In this document: positions 35,616 through 46,537 of the stretch, one piece after another
Layout of the letters: each line of letters starts with the position of its first letter
Numbering within the stretch: the first letter of the stretch is position 1
Assembly (NCBI GenBank): GCA_023313575.1
Contig: JAJTTP010000001.1
Coordinates: 558,001-622,000, forward strand
Length of the DNA stretch: 64,000 bases
Source: Eutypella sp. D-1
Lineage: Eukaryota > Ascomycota > Sordariomycetes > Xylariales > Diatrypaceae
Reading direction: 5' to 3'
Notes under the pieces: model-generated
What the model was told of the DNA's origin: nothing
Seen by the model: the letters and a program-made list of their open reading frames with translations, nothing else
Databases searched by the model: none
Position numbers and translations under genes: made by a program

Positions 35616-36983
35616 TCAAGAGTAAAAGAAGGCGTTTCCCCCGAGATCTCGCCGGATCTCCTTCTGATAATCCTTCTCCGGGTCGAAATCCTGCCACAAT
35701 GTGGCCGGGTAGATGTGCTTGTTTCTCTCGTACCACCGCCGGTCAACGATCTTGGTGTAGGACGGGTCGTCCGAAGCGCCCTCGAGGCCGCTGAAGTCTG
35801 ATCGGTTCCGGTCGAGTCCGGAGACAGCAGCGAGGGCTACGTTGCTGACGCCCGCATCGCCGTCGCCCGCCGTCGCGTTGGGCGCTTCGGCGCTATAGCC
35901 GAAAAGAGGCTTGCCATCAGGGCCTAGCGTCTTGTTCATGATGAAGTACAGAAAGTCGTAATGCTGTTGGTTGTCAACGTCAGTGAATTGTTGCATATGT
36001 GATCCACCAAAAGCTAGGAGCGATGCCACCGACAAGATAGAAGGATATATATATATAGATATATATAGCATATAAATATAGAACAATATGAATTGAACAC
36101 AATAGACACAATGGATTACGGGCGGGCGAAGTTGAAGACTTACATGTGGTATTATGACATTTCCCCGGACCAGTAAAAGATCATCGACACCGATGCGCGC
36201 CCATTCTCTGATGGCGCGAGTCCTGTCGCCAACACCGAGATCTGCGCCAAGCCTTCTGCTCCTATCGAGAAAGACCCAGATGTAGTCACCCTTCTTGACG
36301 CGCACGGTGCCGCCGGGTATGTTGGTGCCATCGTAGAAGACGAAGGGGACGGCGATCTCGGTGGCCTTGACGGCGTCCTGGCGGGCCAGGAACTCGCGGC
36401 GCAACTGCTCGCGCTCGGCGGCTTCCCGTCGCAGCGCCGATTTGGTCAACGAGCGCGGTACGACGGAGACGGAGGAGTTGACCTTGAACTTGGCAGCTTT
36501 TCCTCCTCGTTTGCCTCCCTCTGCAGTGTCGCCGCCATCCTGGCTATCCGGGCCGGCTGATTCCTCTCCTTCTCCTTCTTCGTCATCGCCAAAGGATAGC
36601 TTTGCGCCTCCGAGCTTCTTGGTGGCGGCAGTCTTCTTCTTCTTCTTGGGTGGGGGTATGGGAGCGTCACTGGCATTTTTCTTGTCGGAGTCGTTGTCAT
36701 TGTCGTTGGCGGTACCGGTATTATCGGGAGTGGAAGCTAATGAGCGGTCGGGGGTAGCATTGGGAGCCGGGGTTCCGGTGGCAGAGACCGAGGCGGAGGC
36801 GGGTGCAGAGGCGGAAGCGGAAGCAGAGACGGCTTCACGTGCTTCTCGCTCTTGTTGCTCGAGAACTTGGGCGCGCCGCTTGCGAAAGTCGGAGAGCGCA
36901 ACGAGACCGACGGTATTGCTGGATATGCGCTCTTGCGTGGATTTGTTCTGGCTGGTGAATCGCGACCCGGATCCGGTAGACAT
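35616..36983 (-). CDS. XAP5 (FAM50) family protein
   Basis: Exons (minus strand) are 36983-36144 and 35963-35616; 395 aa. The N-terminal third is disordered: Ala/Ser/Thr-rich, then Lys-rich (PPPKKKKKTAATKK) and acidic (FGDDEEGEGEES), with a helical ALRREAAEREQLRREFLAR segment. The conserved XAP5 domain follows: VPFVFYDGTNIPGGTVRVKK, GDYIWVFLDRSR, DDLLLVRGNVIIPH|HYDFLYF, and near the C-terminus YERNKHIYPATLWQDFDPEK. XAP5/FAM50 proteins are nuclear and linked to pre-mRNA splicing and light or clock phenotypes in other eukaryotes. The 180-bp intron, with an ATATAG-rich core, happens to be open in frame; the domain shows it is spliced. The start is the ATG at 36983. Confidence 0.92.
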   Translation of the reverse strand: MSTGSGSRFTSQNKSTQERISSNTVGLVALSDFRKRRAQVLEQQEREAREAVSASASASAPASASVSATGTPAPNATPDRSLASTPDNTGTANDNDNDSDKKNASDAPIPPPKKKKKTAATKKLGGAKLSFGDDEEGEGEESAGPDSQDGGDTAEGGKRGGKAAKFKVNSSVSVVPRSLTKSALRREAAEREQLRREFLARQDAVKATEIAVPFVFYDGTNIPGGTVRVKKGDYIWVFLDRSRRLGADLGVGDRTRAIREWARIGVDDLLLVRGNVIIPHVSLQLRPPVIHCVYCVQFILFYIYMLYISIYIYPSILSVASLLAFGGSHMQQFTDVDNQQHYDFLYFIMNKTLGPDGKPLFGYSAEAPNATAGDGDAGVSNVALAAVSGLDRNRSDFSGLEGASDDPSYTKIVDRRWYERNKHIYPATLWQDFDPEKDYQKEIRRDLGGNAFFYS

Positions 36984-37045
36984 GGTAGGCAAACGGGCGC
37001 TGCAAGGTGTTGTTGGGTTGATATCGCCGTGTGTCTGTTGAGGTG

Positions 37046-37083
<38 letters not shown>

Positions 37084-37714
37084 TGTGTGTGTGTGTGTGT
37101 GTAAAGGCAGAGTTGATGTACTTTATGTAGGGATGGATACCTTGAGCGCTACTCTACTCTACATAGTACGTCAGGGAAGTTAGGAAGTACATCCGTTAAA
37201 ATATTGATATGCCAGTCTACCAGTTATGCACATATCGAGGTAATTTAGCTCGGTGCTCGCCCCACTTACTCTCTCCAGCATGTTAGCAGGTACGCCCTTA
37301 TGTACATGTACATGCCCTTGGCCCTCCTTACATGCCTTTTTACAATTTACCAGAGCTCTCTGGAAATTATTCTCAACTTCTACCAAATCCAAATATTACA
37401 AACACTCTACGAAGTAAACACTCAAATTACTCAAGTAGGTCACAGAGTAGACACGCATACGAGACACACACACACTTTAGATATATCTGACTAAATACAC
37501 CAAATTGTCTATTATTGTCTATTGTCTTCCTTGAAAATGCTTCAGTGAAGATTGTACAACAACAACGCGCGCTGACTTCACCAAGATAATATGAACATCG
37601 TCTACCAGTCTCTCTTCGTCGCACTTTTCCCCACTATCTCTGGATTATTATAGTTCGCTGCAGTGGTTGACTGTGTCTCATGACATTGTCTCATGACACC
37701 ACCATCTCATCACA
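36984..37714. promoter_or_regulatory. Divergent promoter region XAP5 / FAR1-like gene
   Basis: 0.73 kb between two start codons. Contains a (GA)n(GT)n compound microsatellite right upstream of XAP5 and otherwise AT-rich sequence. Confidence 0.5.
37050..37102. repeat. (GA)15(GT)11 compound microsatellite
   Basis: Uninterrupted GA units to 37080 pass directly into GT units to 37102, about 67 bp upstream of the XAP5 start codon and so probably in its leader or core promoter. Confidence 0.95.
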
Positions 37715-38719
37715 ATGGCTCTCCTCTTACCACCTCCGGATCGCAATTATCCCTCCTTCGAGGCACTCTATACCGATATTCAGGCCCACGCCAAAACCCA
37801 AGGCTATTGTCTGAACATGCAAGCCAAATACAAAAATGTACGATACGATGCTAAATGCGACAAGGCCGGCAAGTATGTCTCCAAGAAGACATTGGGCCCC
37901 AACAGCAAGAATAAAAGCTCCAAGAAGACCAATTGTCCCATGCGCGCATCCGCCGTCTACGATGCACACGAGAACTGTTGGAAGCTTAGGATTATCGATC
38001 CCCGTCATAACCACCCCCCATCCGAGTCTCCTGCCGAGCACGCCAAACACCGACAGGACGAGCGTGAGCAGCAGAGAGATATTATCGAGGAGGGTCTGCA
38101 GAGGGGGGACACTGGTCCTGTCATCTATCAGGCCATCCTCGACCAGTTTCCCGATACTATCACCTCTCTCCGCGATATCGACAACGTCATACAGGCCATC
38201 AAGAGAGCGAGGCGAGAGGACCCCGAAGCACTTGGCCCTAGGAGGAGGAGGTTGGCCGGTCCTGTCATCCCCGACCTGGGCAAGAAGGTCGCCAAGAGGC
38301 CATGGCTACCTGAGATGAGAAGACTCAAGGATTCCCTGAGGGAACGTGACAAGCGCATCGAGGCCTTGGAGCAAGAGAAGGAGGAATTTCAGCTGAGGAT
38401 CACCCGCCTAGAGCAAGTTGTTTACAACAAGCAACAGCCCCCTACACCCCATTCACAAACACATCCATATCCACCCCCGCCTCCGCATCTCATGAACCAT
38501 ATGCCACCACATCCTGCTTACCAAGTCCCGCCGCCGCCACCGAATTCCGCTCCGCACCAAGGCCTCGCCGCATCGGCAGCGCCACCAACGCCGCAACCAA
38601 ACACACCACAACTCACTCTGCCTCCCCCAGTCGCACCGGAGACCCCTACGCCCCCCGTTCATCGCCCACAATTCGGCGCGTTCTTCAAAGTAATCACGCC
38701 CACTACCTGGAAGACATAG
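37715..38719 (+). CDS. FAR1/WRKY-GCM1-type zinc-binding protein, transposase-derived
   Basis: Single exon, 334 aa. Residues ~10-105 form a FAR1-like DNA-binding domain with a C-C-H-H zinc set: Cys48, Cys74 (TNCPMRAS) and His98/His100 (DPRHNHPPSE). This domain is normally the N-terminus of Mutator-like (MULE) transposases. Residues ~195-245 are a basic, coiled-coil-like stretch (LKDSLRERDKRIEALEQEKE). The rest is Pro-rich (PPPPPHLMNHMPPH) and the protein ends after KVITPTTWKT. No DDE transposase core or SWIM finger follows and the ORF is intact, so this looks like a stand-alone, probably domesticated regulator rather than a mobile element. The promoter is shared with XAP5. Confidence 0.85.
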   Translation: MALLLPPPDRNYPSFEALYTDIQAHAKTQGYCLNMQAKYKNVRYDAKCDKAGKYVSKKTLGPNSKNKSSKKTNCPMRASAVYDAHENCWKLRIIDPRHNHPPSESPAEHAKHRQDEREQQRDIIEEGLQRGDTGPVIYQAILDQFPDTITSLRDIDNVIQAIKRARREDPEALGPRRRRLAGPVIPDLGKKVAKRPWLPEMRRLKDSLRERDKRIEALEQEKEEFQLRITRLEQVVYNKQQPPTPHSQTHPYPPPPPHLMNHMPPHPAYQVPPPPPNSAPHQGLAASAAPPTPQPNTPQLTLPPPVAPETPTPPVHRPQFGAFFKVITPTTWKT

Positions 38720-41137
38720 CAGGACCACTGGGTTCCAGAAGATGAAACCCCCCCTCCTGGTCTTCCCCGAACAACCACTTACAATGGGGTTTATGGGTGG
38801 CGTCGATTCGTTGACCTGCTGGTCCGTTGATCATTCTAGGCTCATTCTAGGCATCGCAATTTGGTCCATGCTCGCTAGCCGAAAGTCTTTTTACTCTATT
38901 TGCATGTATTCAGTATATTATTGAGACGCAGGACGCAGGAAATGTCACCGGCGGAGCGGAAATAAATCAGCCCGGAAGCAGACATCCATTCCAATTCACC
39001 CAGTCACCCGGTTTCAGCGCAGGACCGGGCATGACGACAGGTATTATTACCATCACTACCACCACGCAAGGCGTAGCTTTAATAGCTCAGTTCCAATATT
39101 GGTCTGTAGTCAGCGAGAGAGTTAACTTCCCTACACGCGTTTCCGCCAACGCCTCCTAATATCAATCTAATTTACAAGCGTACGTTACCTAGCAGAAGTG
39201 CATTTTCTAGCTCTGTTCTACGGCAACCCTGTCAACTTAATGCTTACGCGGTGGTTAACATTTGATCGTTAGACGTGGGAGTATAATCGTAGTGGCATTT
39301 TTCAAACTTTGATCACCAACCATGTATACAGCGTGTGTATGTAGTTAGGCATATCTTGAAAAGAAAAACCAGAGGTGCCAAAAAATATGTACTTGGTATC
39401 TGCTAGGCCATTGCAGATTCATCAGTAGGAAGTGATAGACATGAAGCTATGACGATTAATAAATATACGTGCCATTTCGAGCACTACCGCCAACTCACCT
39501 TCGCATACTGGTACTGGCACCAAGTTGATATATACATTCGCAGTTGTCGTATTACCATACTATCGACAGCTGTCGAAAAGTTTAGAAGGGACGATACGTA
39601 AAATAAGTTACCTAGGCCCTCCCGAGTAGCTTGAGGTCCTAGGAGCCGGTGATCTTGCTTTTCAGGAGTTGGCGCCGGATATACCATTGGACTCAGGGGC
39701 CCCTATCTTCCTTGATAATTGATAATATATACACGGGAAATTGCGCCGTTCATGCTGGACTAACGGCCCTCTTATCACAGCTCGCCGCTTTGGCTCTAAG
39801 GGGACTGATTGTTCCTTCCTATTGTGCTATACGTAACATAGCATGTTTCCAGTAGATATAGAAACAAGAGTGGGGCTGCAGGTGCCGAATAACCTCTTTC
39901 CAAGTCCGGCATAAGCCAACCCTCCAGCATCCTTGGTGTTTCCGGGATCTGGTCGATGATCGCTGTTTGAAGTTGTGCGGCTCCCCGAGACCGTCGATCA
40001 GCCGTTCCGCCACCATGGTCCTACCGAAGAAGAAGGTCGACCACCTGATGTGACGTTGACATTTACTGATATAGTAGCTCGGTCTGTCCCTAATTATGTC
40101 GCGTTGTTTCGCAGTGAAACTCCGTAAGGGCGTTTGGCCAGCGATCAAAACAATGCAATTATTGGCCGGGCAGGCTAGGTGCTATTTACCAACGCAGGAA
40201 GCTGAATGGATATCGGTTGGTATTGTGGCTGCAGGACCTGTGAGATAAGCAAATACTATGTAGAGCAGGGCTCTACTCGGCCGAATACGCCAAGTTGCAG
40301 ATCGCACGCCAAGCCGCGGATCAAGAAGCTAGATCGCGATAATGACTGTAGGGATCCTCGTACCTCCCTATAGTAGGCTTGATGGGCTGTGCCCGTTCCA
40401 TGCGAAATTCGCATTCAGCTGACATCTGATTTGCACGTTAACTATGGTTCATGCGTTGCACGTGCTCCTAAAAATAGGGGCATAGCGACGGGCGTACGAA
40501 TGACTAGATGTAGATGCTTGCAAGCCCATAAATTGGAAATATTATGTATTAAGTTATTACGATGATTCGCATTAACATTTACCTACCTCAATTGGTCTTG
40601 GATTTCGAGATGCATCTCGAAATTTTGTATCGCCGACATGTGAAGATGCTGTAACCGATATATATGACCTCAAGAATAACTACCCTCGGAGCTCGGCCTG
40701 CCACTCGCGCCCACACCACTACACATCGCGGCAAGCATATTTCCTTGTTTTATATTTTATTACAATGCCATAGAATTGATCTCCATGCCCCAAGTATCAC
40801 GTCACCGTTGGATTGGATGGATGCGCTGCGACTTTCCCCCTCACATGTATCTGAATGTGACCGTATGGAGCAGAATATACGCCAAAGTGAGAGGGCAGCT
40901 AAAAGGACACCGGAGATCACTTGCTGGTATGCGTAGCAGAATGTGTGTGTGTTGAAATTTGCTCTTTTCAATACAAAGATTAGGGGAGGTTTCGTCTCTA
41001 TCCATTGATCTATCTATACAAACTTCACCCAACCGTAGTACAAATAGGGGCTACGCCCCTGCTAGCGCCCCTAGCTCTTAAAAGGAAACAGGAATCGCGT
41101 CTTACTTCCATCGCCCTTATCGACGTCATCCGAGCTC
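38720..41137. other. Gene-free intergenic DNA
   Basis: 2.4 kb with only short meaningless ORFs. A GGGGCTACGCCCC-type hairpin lies near its right end (see repeat at 41047). Confidence 0.5.
41047..41073. repeat. Copy of a GC-rich hairpin repeat
   Basis: AGGGGCTACGCCCCT followed by GCTAGCGCCCCT: a perfect short inverted repeat in AT-rich surroundings. Similar hairpins with TAGCGCCCC(T) occur at 45570-45650 and 57515-57535. Confidence 0.45.
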
Positions 41138-43171
41138 TTAGGTATTGCACGCCGGCGCGTCCTTGAACTTTTCAAGCTCGCAAATCTTGTCGCGAGGTTC
41201 GCTCCACGCATCGGCTACGTCGCCGAACACCCAGTCGGGCACTGTATCAGCGTTCTGGCACCCCGCTTCGGTGATCGGCCAGTCAAGGGAGCCCTCGACG
41301 TAGGCGAGGCCGAAGAAACATGCCGGGTAGCGGTCGTCGCCCACGTCGATGCTGGGGTCGCGTTCGGTCGGGGACCTGTTGTTGCACTTTCGGACGTTGT
41401 CGATGAAGTTCGTGAAGTCCAGGCCGTATGTGTCGGTCATCTTCTTCACGTTATCTTCGTCGACGTTTTCGCTCTTCGTCCCACCCGAAGGCCTGACAAC
41501 CAGGTAAAAGCAGCCCTTTGGAGCGTCGCCATCCTGCAGGCCCAAGTCAGTTATTGGCTCTCATTATATGGTAGCAAAGCGAGAGTACAAGGGTTATATA
41601 CCTCATCAAGCCAAACCGCCGAATACGTGAGGGCACACGCTTCTTCATCTTGGATTGACTGGTTTCTTGGTTAGTCTAAGGTCAATTTTACTTGGCGGTG
41701 TTTACTTACGACGCCAATAACCATGTAATGTAAGCCAGCAAGTAGGTTTCCGAGGACAGCAGCCTCCTGTGATCGGATTAGTATGGTGACCTCTGCGCCC
41801 TCCTCCCTCCCCCCCAAAATCTCGTCGCATCTTACCGTATTACCGATTGCCTCCTTCAAAGCGTCGCCAATGTCGGACCTAAGGACTGGCTCTAGCATGC
41901 CGCCGCGGTCGAGGCTATGAGACAGGATTAGCCTCTCAATGGGCACGAGTAACGGTTGTTTTCCGAGAGACTTACAGTTTACCAATATCGGTTTTTCGAC
42001 CAGGCTGCGGGTCGCCGAGATCGTGCTCCTCGACCTCCTTCCATAACTCCTCGATGTATGTCTTGTCCTCCTGACCAAACAGAGAGGCCAGTGACTTCTC
42101 TAGTTTCTCGCTCGTGCCTTCGAGAATGTCTCCCACATACTTCTTTGTGTCGGCTGCGATTGCGTCGTAGTCCTCGGGGCTCATCTCAATGCCTCTCGCC
42201 GCTATCTAAAATGTCTTTCATTTAGTCAATCGCCTAGATAGTCAAGTGTTAATCGGCTTACACTCATGGAAGTAGCGAAGAGACCGAATATTGTGCCTGC
42301 TTCGCCGAGGCCTGGCAACTTGCTGATGAAGGGGCCCGCCAGAAGAGAAGCTGGATGTATGTTAGCTTCTGTACGCCCAGGGTTACTAATCGCTTTGATC
42401 CCTTCATACCTCCGCCAAGATTGGCAAACAGTTCTGTAAGCCAGTCGTTATCAGGTACCTCTGCCTTGAAGTCCTCCAGCATCTGGTCGACGCGGGAAAG
42501 GCTGATGATGGACTGGTCCTGTAGCTTCTCGTGCGAGAACTTGAAGTATGAGTTGACATTGGCCGCCATCTGTCGGACATACCAGACTGGCGAAGTTAGT
42601 AGTAAGCCATCAATTTGACAGGGGATAACTCACAGCTCGGGTTTTCCCAATCGACGCAGTCGTCCGTAGGCGCACTGCAGGCATTGCTGTAGATGTCTCC
42701 GCAGTTCAAGTTGCTCTGGCCCCCACCCGCCCGAAATTCCGAATCCATCGCACGCAGCCAGTCCTCTGCAAAAGTCCGATAAGCAACATGTTCCTCCCAG
42801 GTATTAGATCATTGGATGCGCACCTTCACCATTCTCGCTGATGTAGTCATCGACCATTTGGGCCGCCCCGGTTGACTGCAATATTCGGAGTTAGCCATTT
42901 CTCTTTCCGGGATGCCGGGCGATGTTTGAGGAGCTCCGAGTCACGGTTGAGGGGCGAGGACTTGTAAGTGAGCAAACGAATACACTCCCGAACTACGACT
43001 GGATTGGGCTGAAAAAGGATTGAGGATGTCGCTTACCAGCCATGACTCTGCTTTGTGCGGGTCAGCTGAACAGATATCACCGGTGTTGTTGCGAGGCATC
43101 AACCATGGTGATGGAAATGCCGCGGCTGTCAAGGCGAAAGCGCCAGCAGAGAGTGCTATAGAAGACAGCAT
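41138..43171 (-). CDS. Secreted protein of unknown family, ten exons
   Basis: Exons (minus strand): 43171-43037, 42875-42824, 42765-42634, 42586-42410, 42350-42262, 42205-41976, 41914-41836, 41766-41710, 41658-41602, 41533-41138; 467 aa. All nine junctions keep frame and use GT-AG. Residues 1-~19 are a signal peptide (MLSSIALSAGAFALTAAAF). Readable parts include SNLNCGDIYSNACSAPTDDC, FKFSHEKLQDQSIISLSRVD, SLLAGPFISKLPGLGEAG and YVGDILEGTSEKLEKSL. The C-terminal ~130 residues hold a Cys-containing domain (PKGCFYLVV, VRKCNNRSPT, YPACFFGLAY, DKICELEKFKDAPACNT). No transmembrane tail, lectin or hydrolase motif is recognised. The cysteines and signal peptide indicate an extracellular protein; the function is unknown. 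Confidence 0.82.
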
Positions 43172-44844
43172 ATCGGCAATTACAGCAGTAAAAAATATCC
43201 TGAAGAGGTTTGCTATCTCATATGGGTTGATCCCGAGTTTGTCTCCGTGGTCTCTTCAGTTCAACTGATACTTAATATAGCCGTGATCCTTATGGATCTA
43301 CTTCGTAGGACCCACTGGCTACAGGATCGCGATGCTCTATATTTAGATCCGTAGATTATTCAATTGTGGGCTTGTTGTGAAGTTTTATAACCCACGTCAG
43401 AAGTACACCCATTAGGCAGGAGCTGAGATGTTAGGGCTAGACTATGGCAATGTCTTGGCAAGATCGACAGGATAGTCAGGGGCAAGGTCTATCATTGTCG
43501 CTAATAAGAAAGTACTGTGACGAAATCAATCAATTGTTTACTACGCTGTCTTTTCTATGCTGTCGTTCTCTGGTATTAATGTGGTACATGTTTTGCAGAT
43601 AGGGGGCCGGGCCGGACCGGACGAAAATCCCGATATATCTCGGCCACGAGCCACTATATCAGCACTATTATAAATGATACTCTTTGACCGACTTACTCTT
43701 CCGCAGCCTATGGTTCGGCCGTTCACTTAACATAATAATTCCAATTAACATTATCTCTTAAAAGATACCTATCGACACTACAGTACCACGCGCCTTCTAC
43801 AATAGTGCATATGAAACCAGGAATGCAGATCAAGTAAGATGCCTTATATGAGAGCAACGTGGGTTTATGCAGTTGCCTTCGTGGGTGGTGAGGAAGCACC
43901 ACATATCCTTTTTTGATAATATATGTTGCGGGATTCCTGGTTCGGAAAAAAAGGCATGGGATACGACTATTTATCCCACATCAATACGACTTAGGCCCTA
44001 ATTAACCAGTTATAACACATACAGTGTAATCATTTACATAGAACCCTCGCAAAACTATACCTCCTGCGGGACTTTGTTCAGAAGTACTTCGGATATGTAA
44101 TAGAACCTATATACGAAAGAACCGCAGGAACGGTTTCAGGAGATTAAGACAGAAAGGAACACAGAGGTCTCGAAAGACAATTCCGAAGCTATAAAGTCCA
44201 TGATCACTCTCGCCCTTATTTCATATTTAATGAAAGGCCAGGCCTAAAACTCACCTGGGAATTTGTGTTCGAAAATTGATTTTCAAAGTAGGCCACATCA
44301 CAAATTAGACTCTTTCATTCTGCAGAGATTCAACTTCTTTGACGATGGCCTAACGTTGCCACACGCTTTCCAAACATCCTGACTGGCTCAAGCAGCTGAG
44401 AAGAAACATAACAAAGTCTTCAGTAAAAATCCGTCGAGTACCTCCAGTCTTCTAAAAGACAAGCCAAGTTCGTTTGGAAACTGCAAGCTGACGCTCCCGT
44501 TTATCAGAGAAACATTACGCCCTTACGCACCAGCCGGAATAATATGAACTGGGCTCCCAGGCATAACTGTTACTTATCTCCATAAACACGACCAACCTAA
44601 ACGATTTAATGTGTTGGAACAATCATGCAGCACCAGGCGTTGCATGTTGATCGTTGAGTATGGCCTAGAACTGATAACTTTCTCCCCGAGCGATTTCTTG
44701 CCGGACCTGAGCACGAACTAAATCCAAATCTAGCATTGTGTCGCCACTTTGGACAGGGCCCTAGCAATTTCATTGAGCAAAGTATGGTGTGGAATGAGTC
44801 GGGGGTTGCTGTTATTAATACCTGTAGAGACCTTGAGATTGGTG
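43172..44844. other. Intergenic
   Basis: AT-rich, 1.7 kb, nothing gene-like recognised on either strand. Confidence 0.5.
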
Positions 44845-45331
44845 ATGTCTAACGGTTTCGATGCTCATAGGGAATGCCAGATAAGTATAATATTAGAACC
44901 TACCACACACGACCTAGGACAATCACCTGGCGTCATAACCCAAGAGGACCGCAACGATCAAGACTGGTTGAATTCTGAGAATCTAGACGCGTTTGACACC
45001 ATCGCCAATTTTTGGGAAGCAGTCGATCTACAGCAGTGAGTTCGTTGCAGAACACTAGCGTCGTAGTAGATTCTAATTTGTTTCTATTAGATTCGGCCCA
45101 TCGGCACTGTTCAACCATAGTCGTTTCCCAAACGAGATATACCAGAGGATAATCAGTTACCTTGATCGAGACACGAATAACGCTTGCCTCTCAGTGTCTC
45201 GAGCTTTTCGAGATTACGCAATGGACACGTTCTTCATAGAGGAGAACCTAACGATTACCTCCCGTCAAGGCAAAGAGCCAGAGTATCTGCATAGAATTAC
45301 AGGCTTCGGGGCCAGTTTTGCCCTCTGGTAA
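44845..45331 (+). CDS. F-box protein, apparently truncated
   Basis: Exons are 44845-45035 and 45091-45331 (55-bp intron), 143 aa. Residues ~70-105 are an F-box: RFPNEIYQRIISYLDRDTNN, then CLSVSRAFRDYAMDTFF, the region that binds Skp1 in SCF ubiquitin ligases. The frame then ends at TAA 45329-45331 just after FGASFALW. One base off, coding-like sequence carries on (VFSTITQDNHETWIS, then SAVPNIALQVPP) to a TGA near 45450. This suggests a one-base frameshift and a lost C-terminal part. The start could also be 44794. It is called CDS because the N-terminal half is intact; it may be a pseudogene. Confidence 0.5.
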
Positions 45332-45562
45332 TTTCGCAGGTCTTTTCAACCATTACTCAAGATAACCATGAGACATGGATCTCAGTTATAGGAAGCCCAG
45401 ATGGGTCAGCTAGCGCAGTGCCAAACATAGCGCTACAGGTGCCGCCATGATCACGTTAGGGGTCTTGGGCATAGAGTGAGAGATAGTAGCCGGGGAGTCA
45501 CAGTGAAGGCGCTATAGTATAGGTAGAGGTCGAATAGTTATTGAACTCTGGCCCTTTACTAG

Positions 45563-45652
45563 AACCGCAGGGGGCGAAGCCCCCTACTTATAGATAATTC
45601 TAGTCTATCGTAGCCTGTAGAACAGGGGGGGAGGGCGCTGGTAGCGCCCCTA
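45563..45652. repeat. Two GC-rich hairpins in AT-rich DNA
   Basis: GGGGGCGAAGCCCCC at about 45570 and GGGCGCTGGTAGCGCCCC at about 45632, both perfect stems with tiny loops, 45 bp apart. They resemble the hairpins at 41047 and 57515 and lie between two damaged-looking genes. Confidence 0.5.
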
Positions 45653-45944
45653 TCCCTTTATCACGTGACAGGTCAGGGGTAAGTTAAATCTACATACCAC
45701 ACGCACATGCTCCTGATGTTTATACACGTTGTCTGATGATCACATACTTGTCTTGCAGAAGCCCACGGATGGTCCTTAGGTAGTCCCAGAGAGCGCACAG
45801 TCTGAGCGGAAGAAATGTGCTCCTCTCCGTTTTCAGAAATTGAGAAGCCTTTGCTACGAACGTCATCCGAAAATCCATGACCCGAATCTTGCTCTACCCC
45901 GCTCGGACTATGAACTATTTGAAAAGCTTTTTCCTTCACAAGAT

Positions 45945-46537
45945 ATGACTGCAAGCTCGCAATGTGTCGCTACTCTGTACACTGTTTCTTTTTTGGGTCC
46001 TCGTAGCATCATGGGGTCCAGCGAAATTTCATCTCATTTCGCCATGACGACTATAGACTACATCGCCAGACTTCCCATCAACACGTCTATTCTCAGATTT
46101 GTCGCGTATAAGAGAAGCCTAAAATACGCCGTTACATGGAGTAAACAGCCATGTGAGGATACCGCAGAAGGTTGGCGTACGACAGTGCGAGAAGCAAAGG
46201 AACAGGCGTCTATCGAATACTTTTCGCAAGCATACGAACTTTGGACTGTGGGACAGGAAGACATGTAGGCAACCAACCAAATCCACGACTCTAGAACTAA
46301 ACTGACTCCTAATACAGTGAGCATCGTGATATGGCCTTACTGGTCCTAATTGGCTCCAAATTCAAGATATACCATATTTCTAAATACCCCAATATCTCAC
46401 CATTGAAGGGGTTCCCTGAAATAGTCAAGGAAGTAGAGGGCTGCAAGAGCATACAAAATTGGAACCAGTCGTTATTATACCCGTTCTCGAGCTTGAATAT
46501 AATTATGTTATCTGTTTTATTTATACGCCTCTTATGA
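45945..46537 (+). CDS. Hypothetical two-exon protein or 3' gene fragment
   Basis: Exons are 45945-46264 and 46318-46537 (53-bp intron with a ctgact branch point), 179 aa. The protein starts MTASSQCVATLYTVSFLG and includes FVAYKRSLKYAVTWSKQPC, EGWRTTVREAKEQASIEYFS, DIEHRDMALLVLIGSKFKIY. The frame is open without Met back to about 45780, where a plausible acceptor (cttgcag) lies nearby. This may therefore be the 3' part of a larger or degraded gene, perhaps once joined to the F-box gene upstream. No known domain is recognised. The proper splice structure argues that it was a real gene. Confidence 0.42.

Noticed and set aside
35616..36992. XAP5 as a single uninterrupted ORF from 36992
   Set aside because: The codon at 36992 is TTG, and reading through inserts a non-homologous segment between IIPH and HYDF.
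42351..42368. Earlier acceptor (tacag) for exon 5 of the secreted protein
   Set aside because: It keeps frame but would place the branch-point sequence gctaac in the exon; the next acceptor is better.
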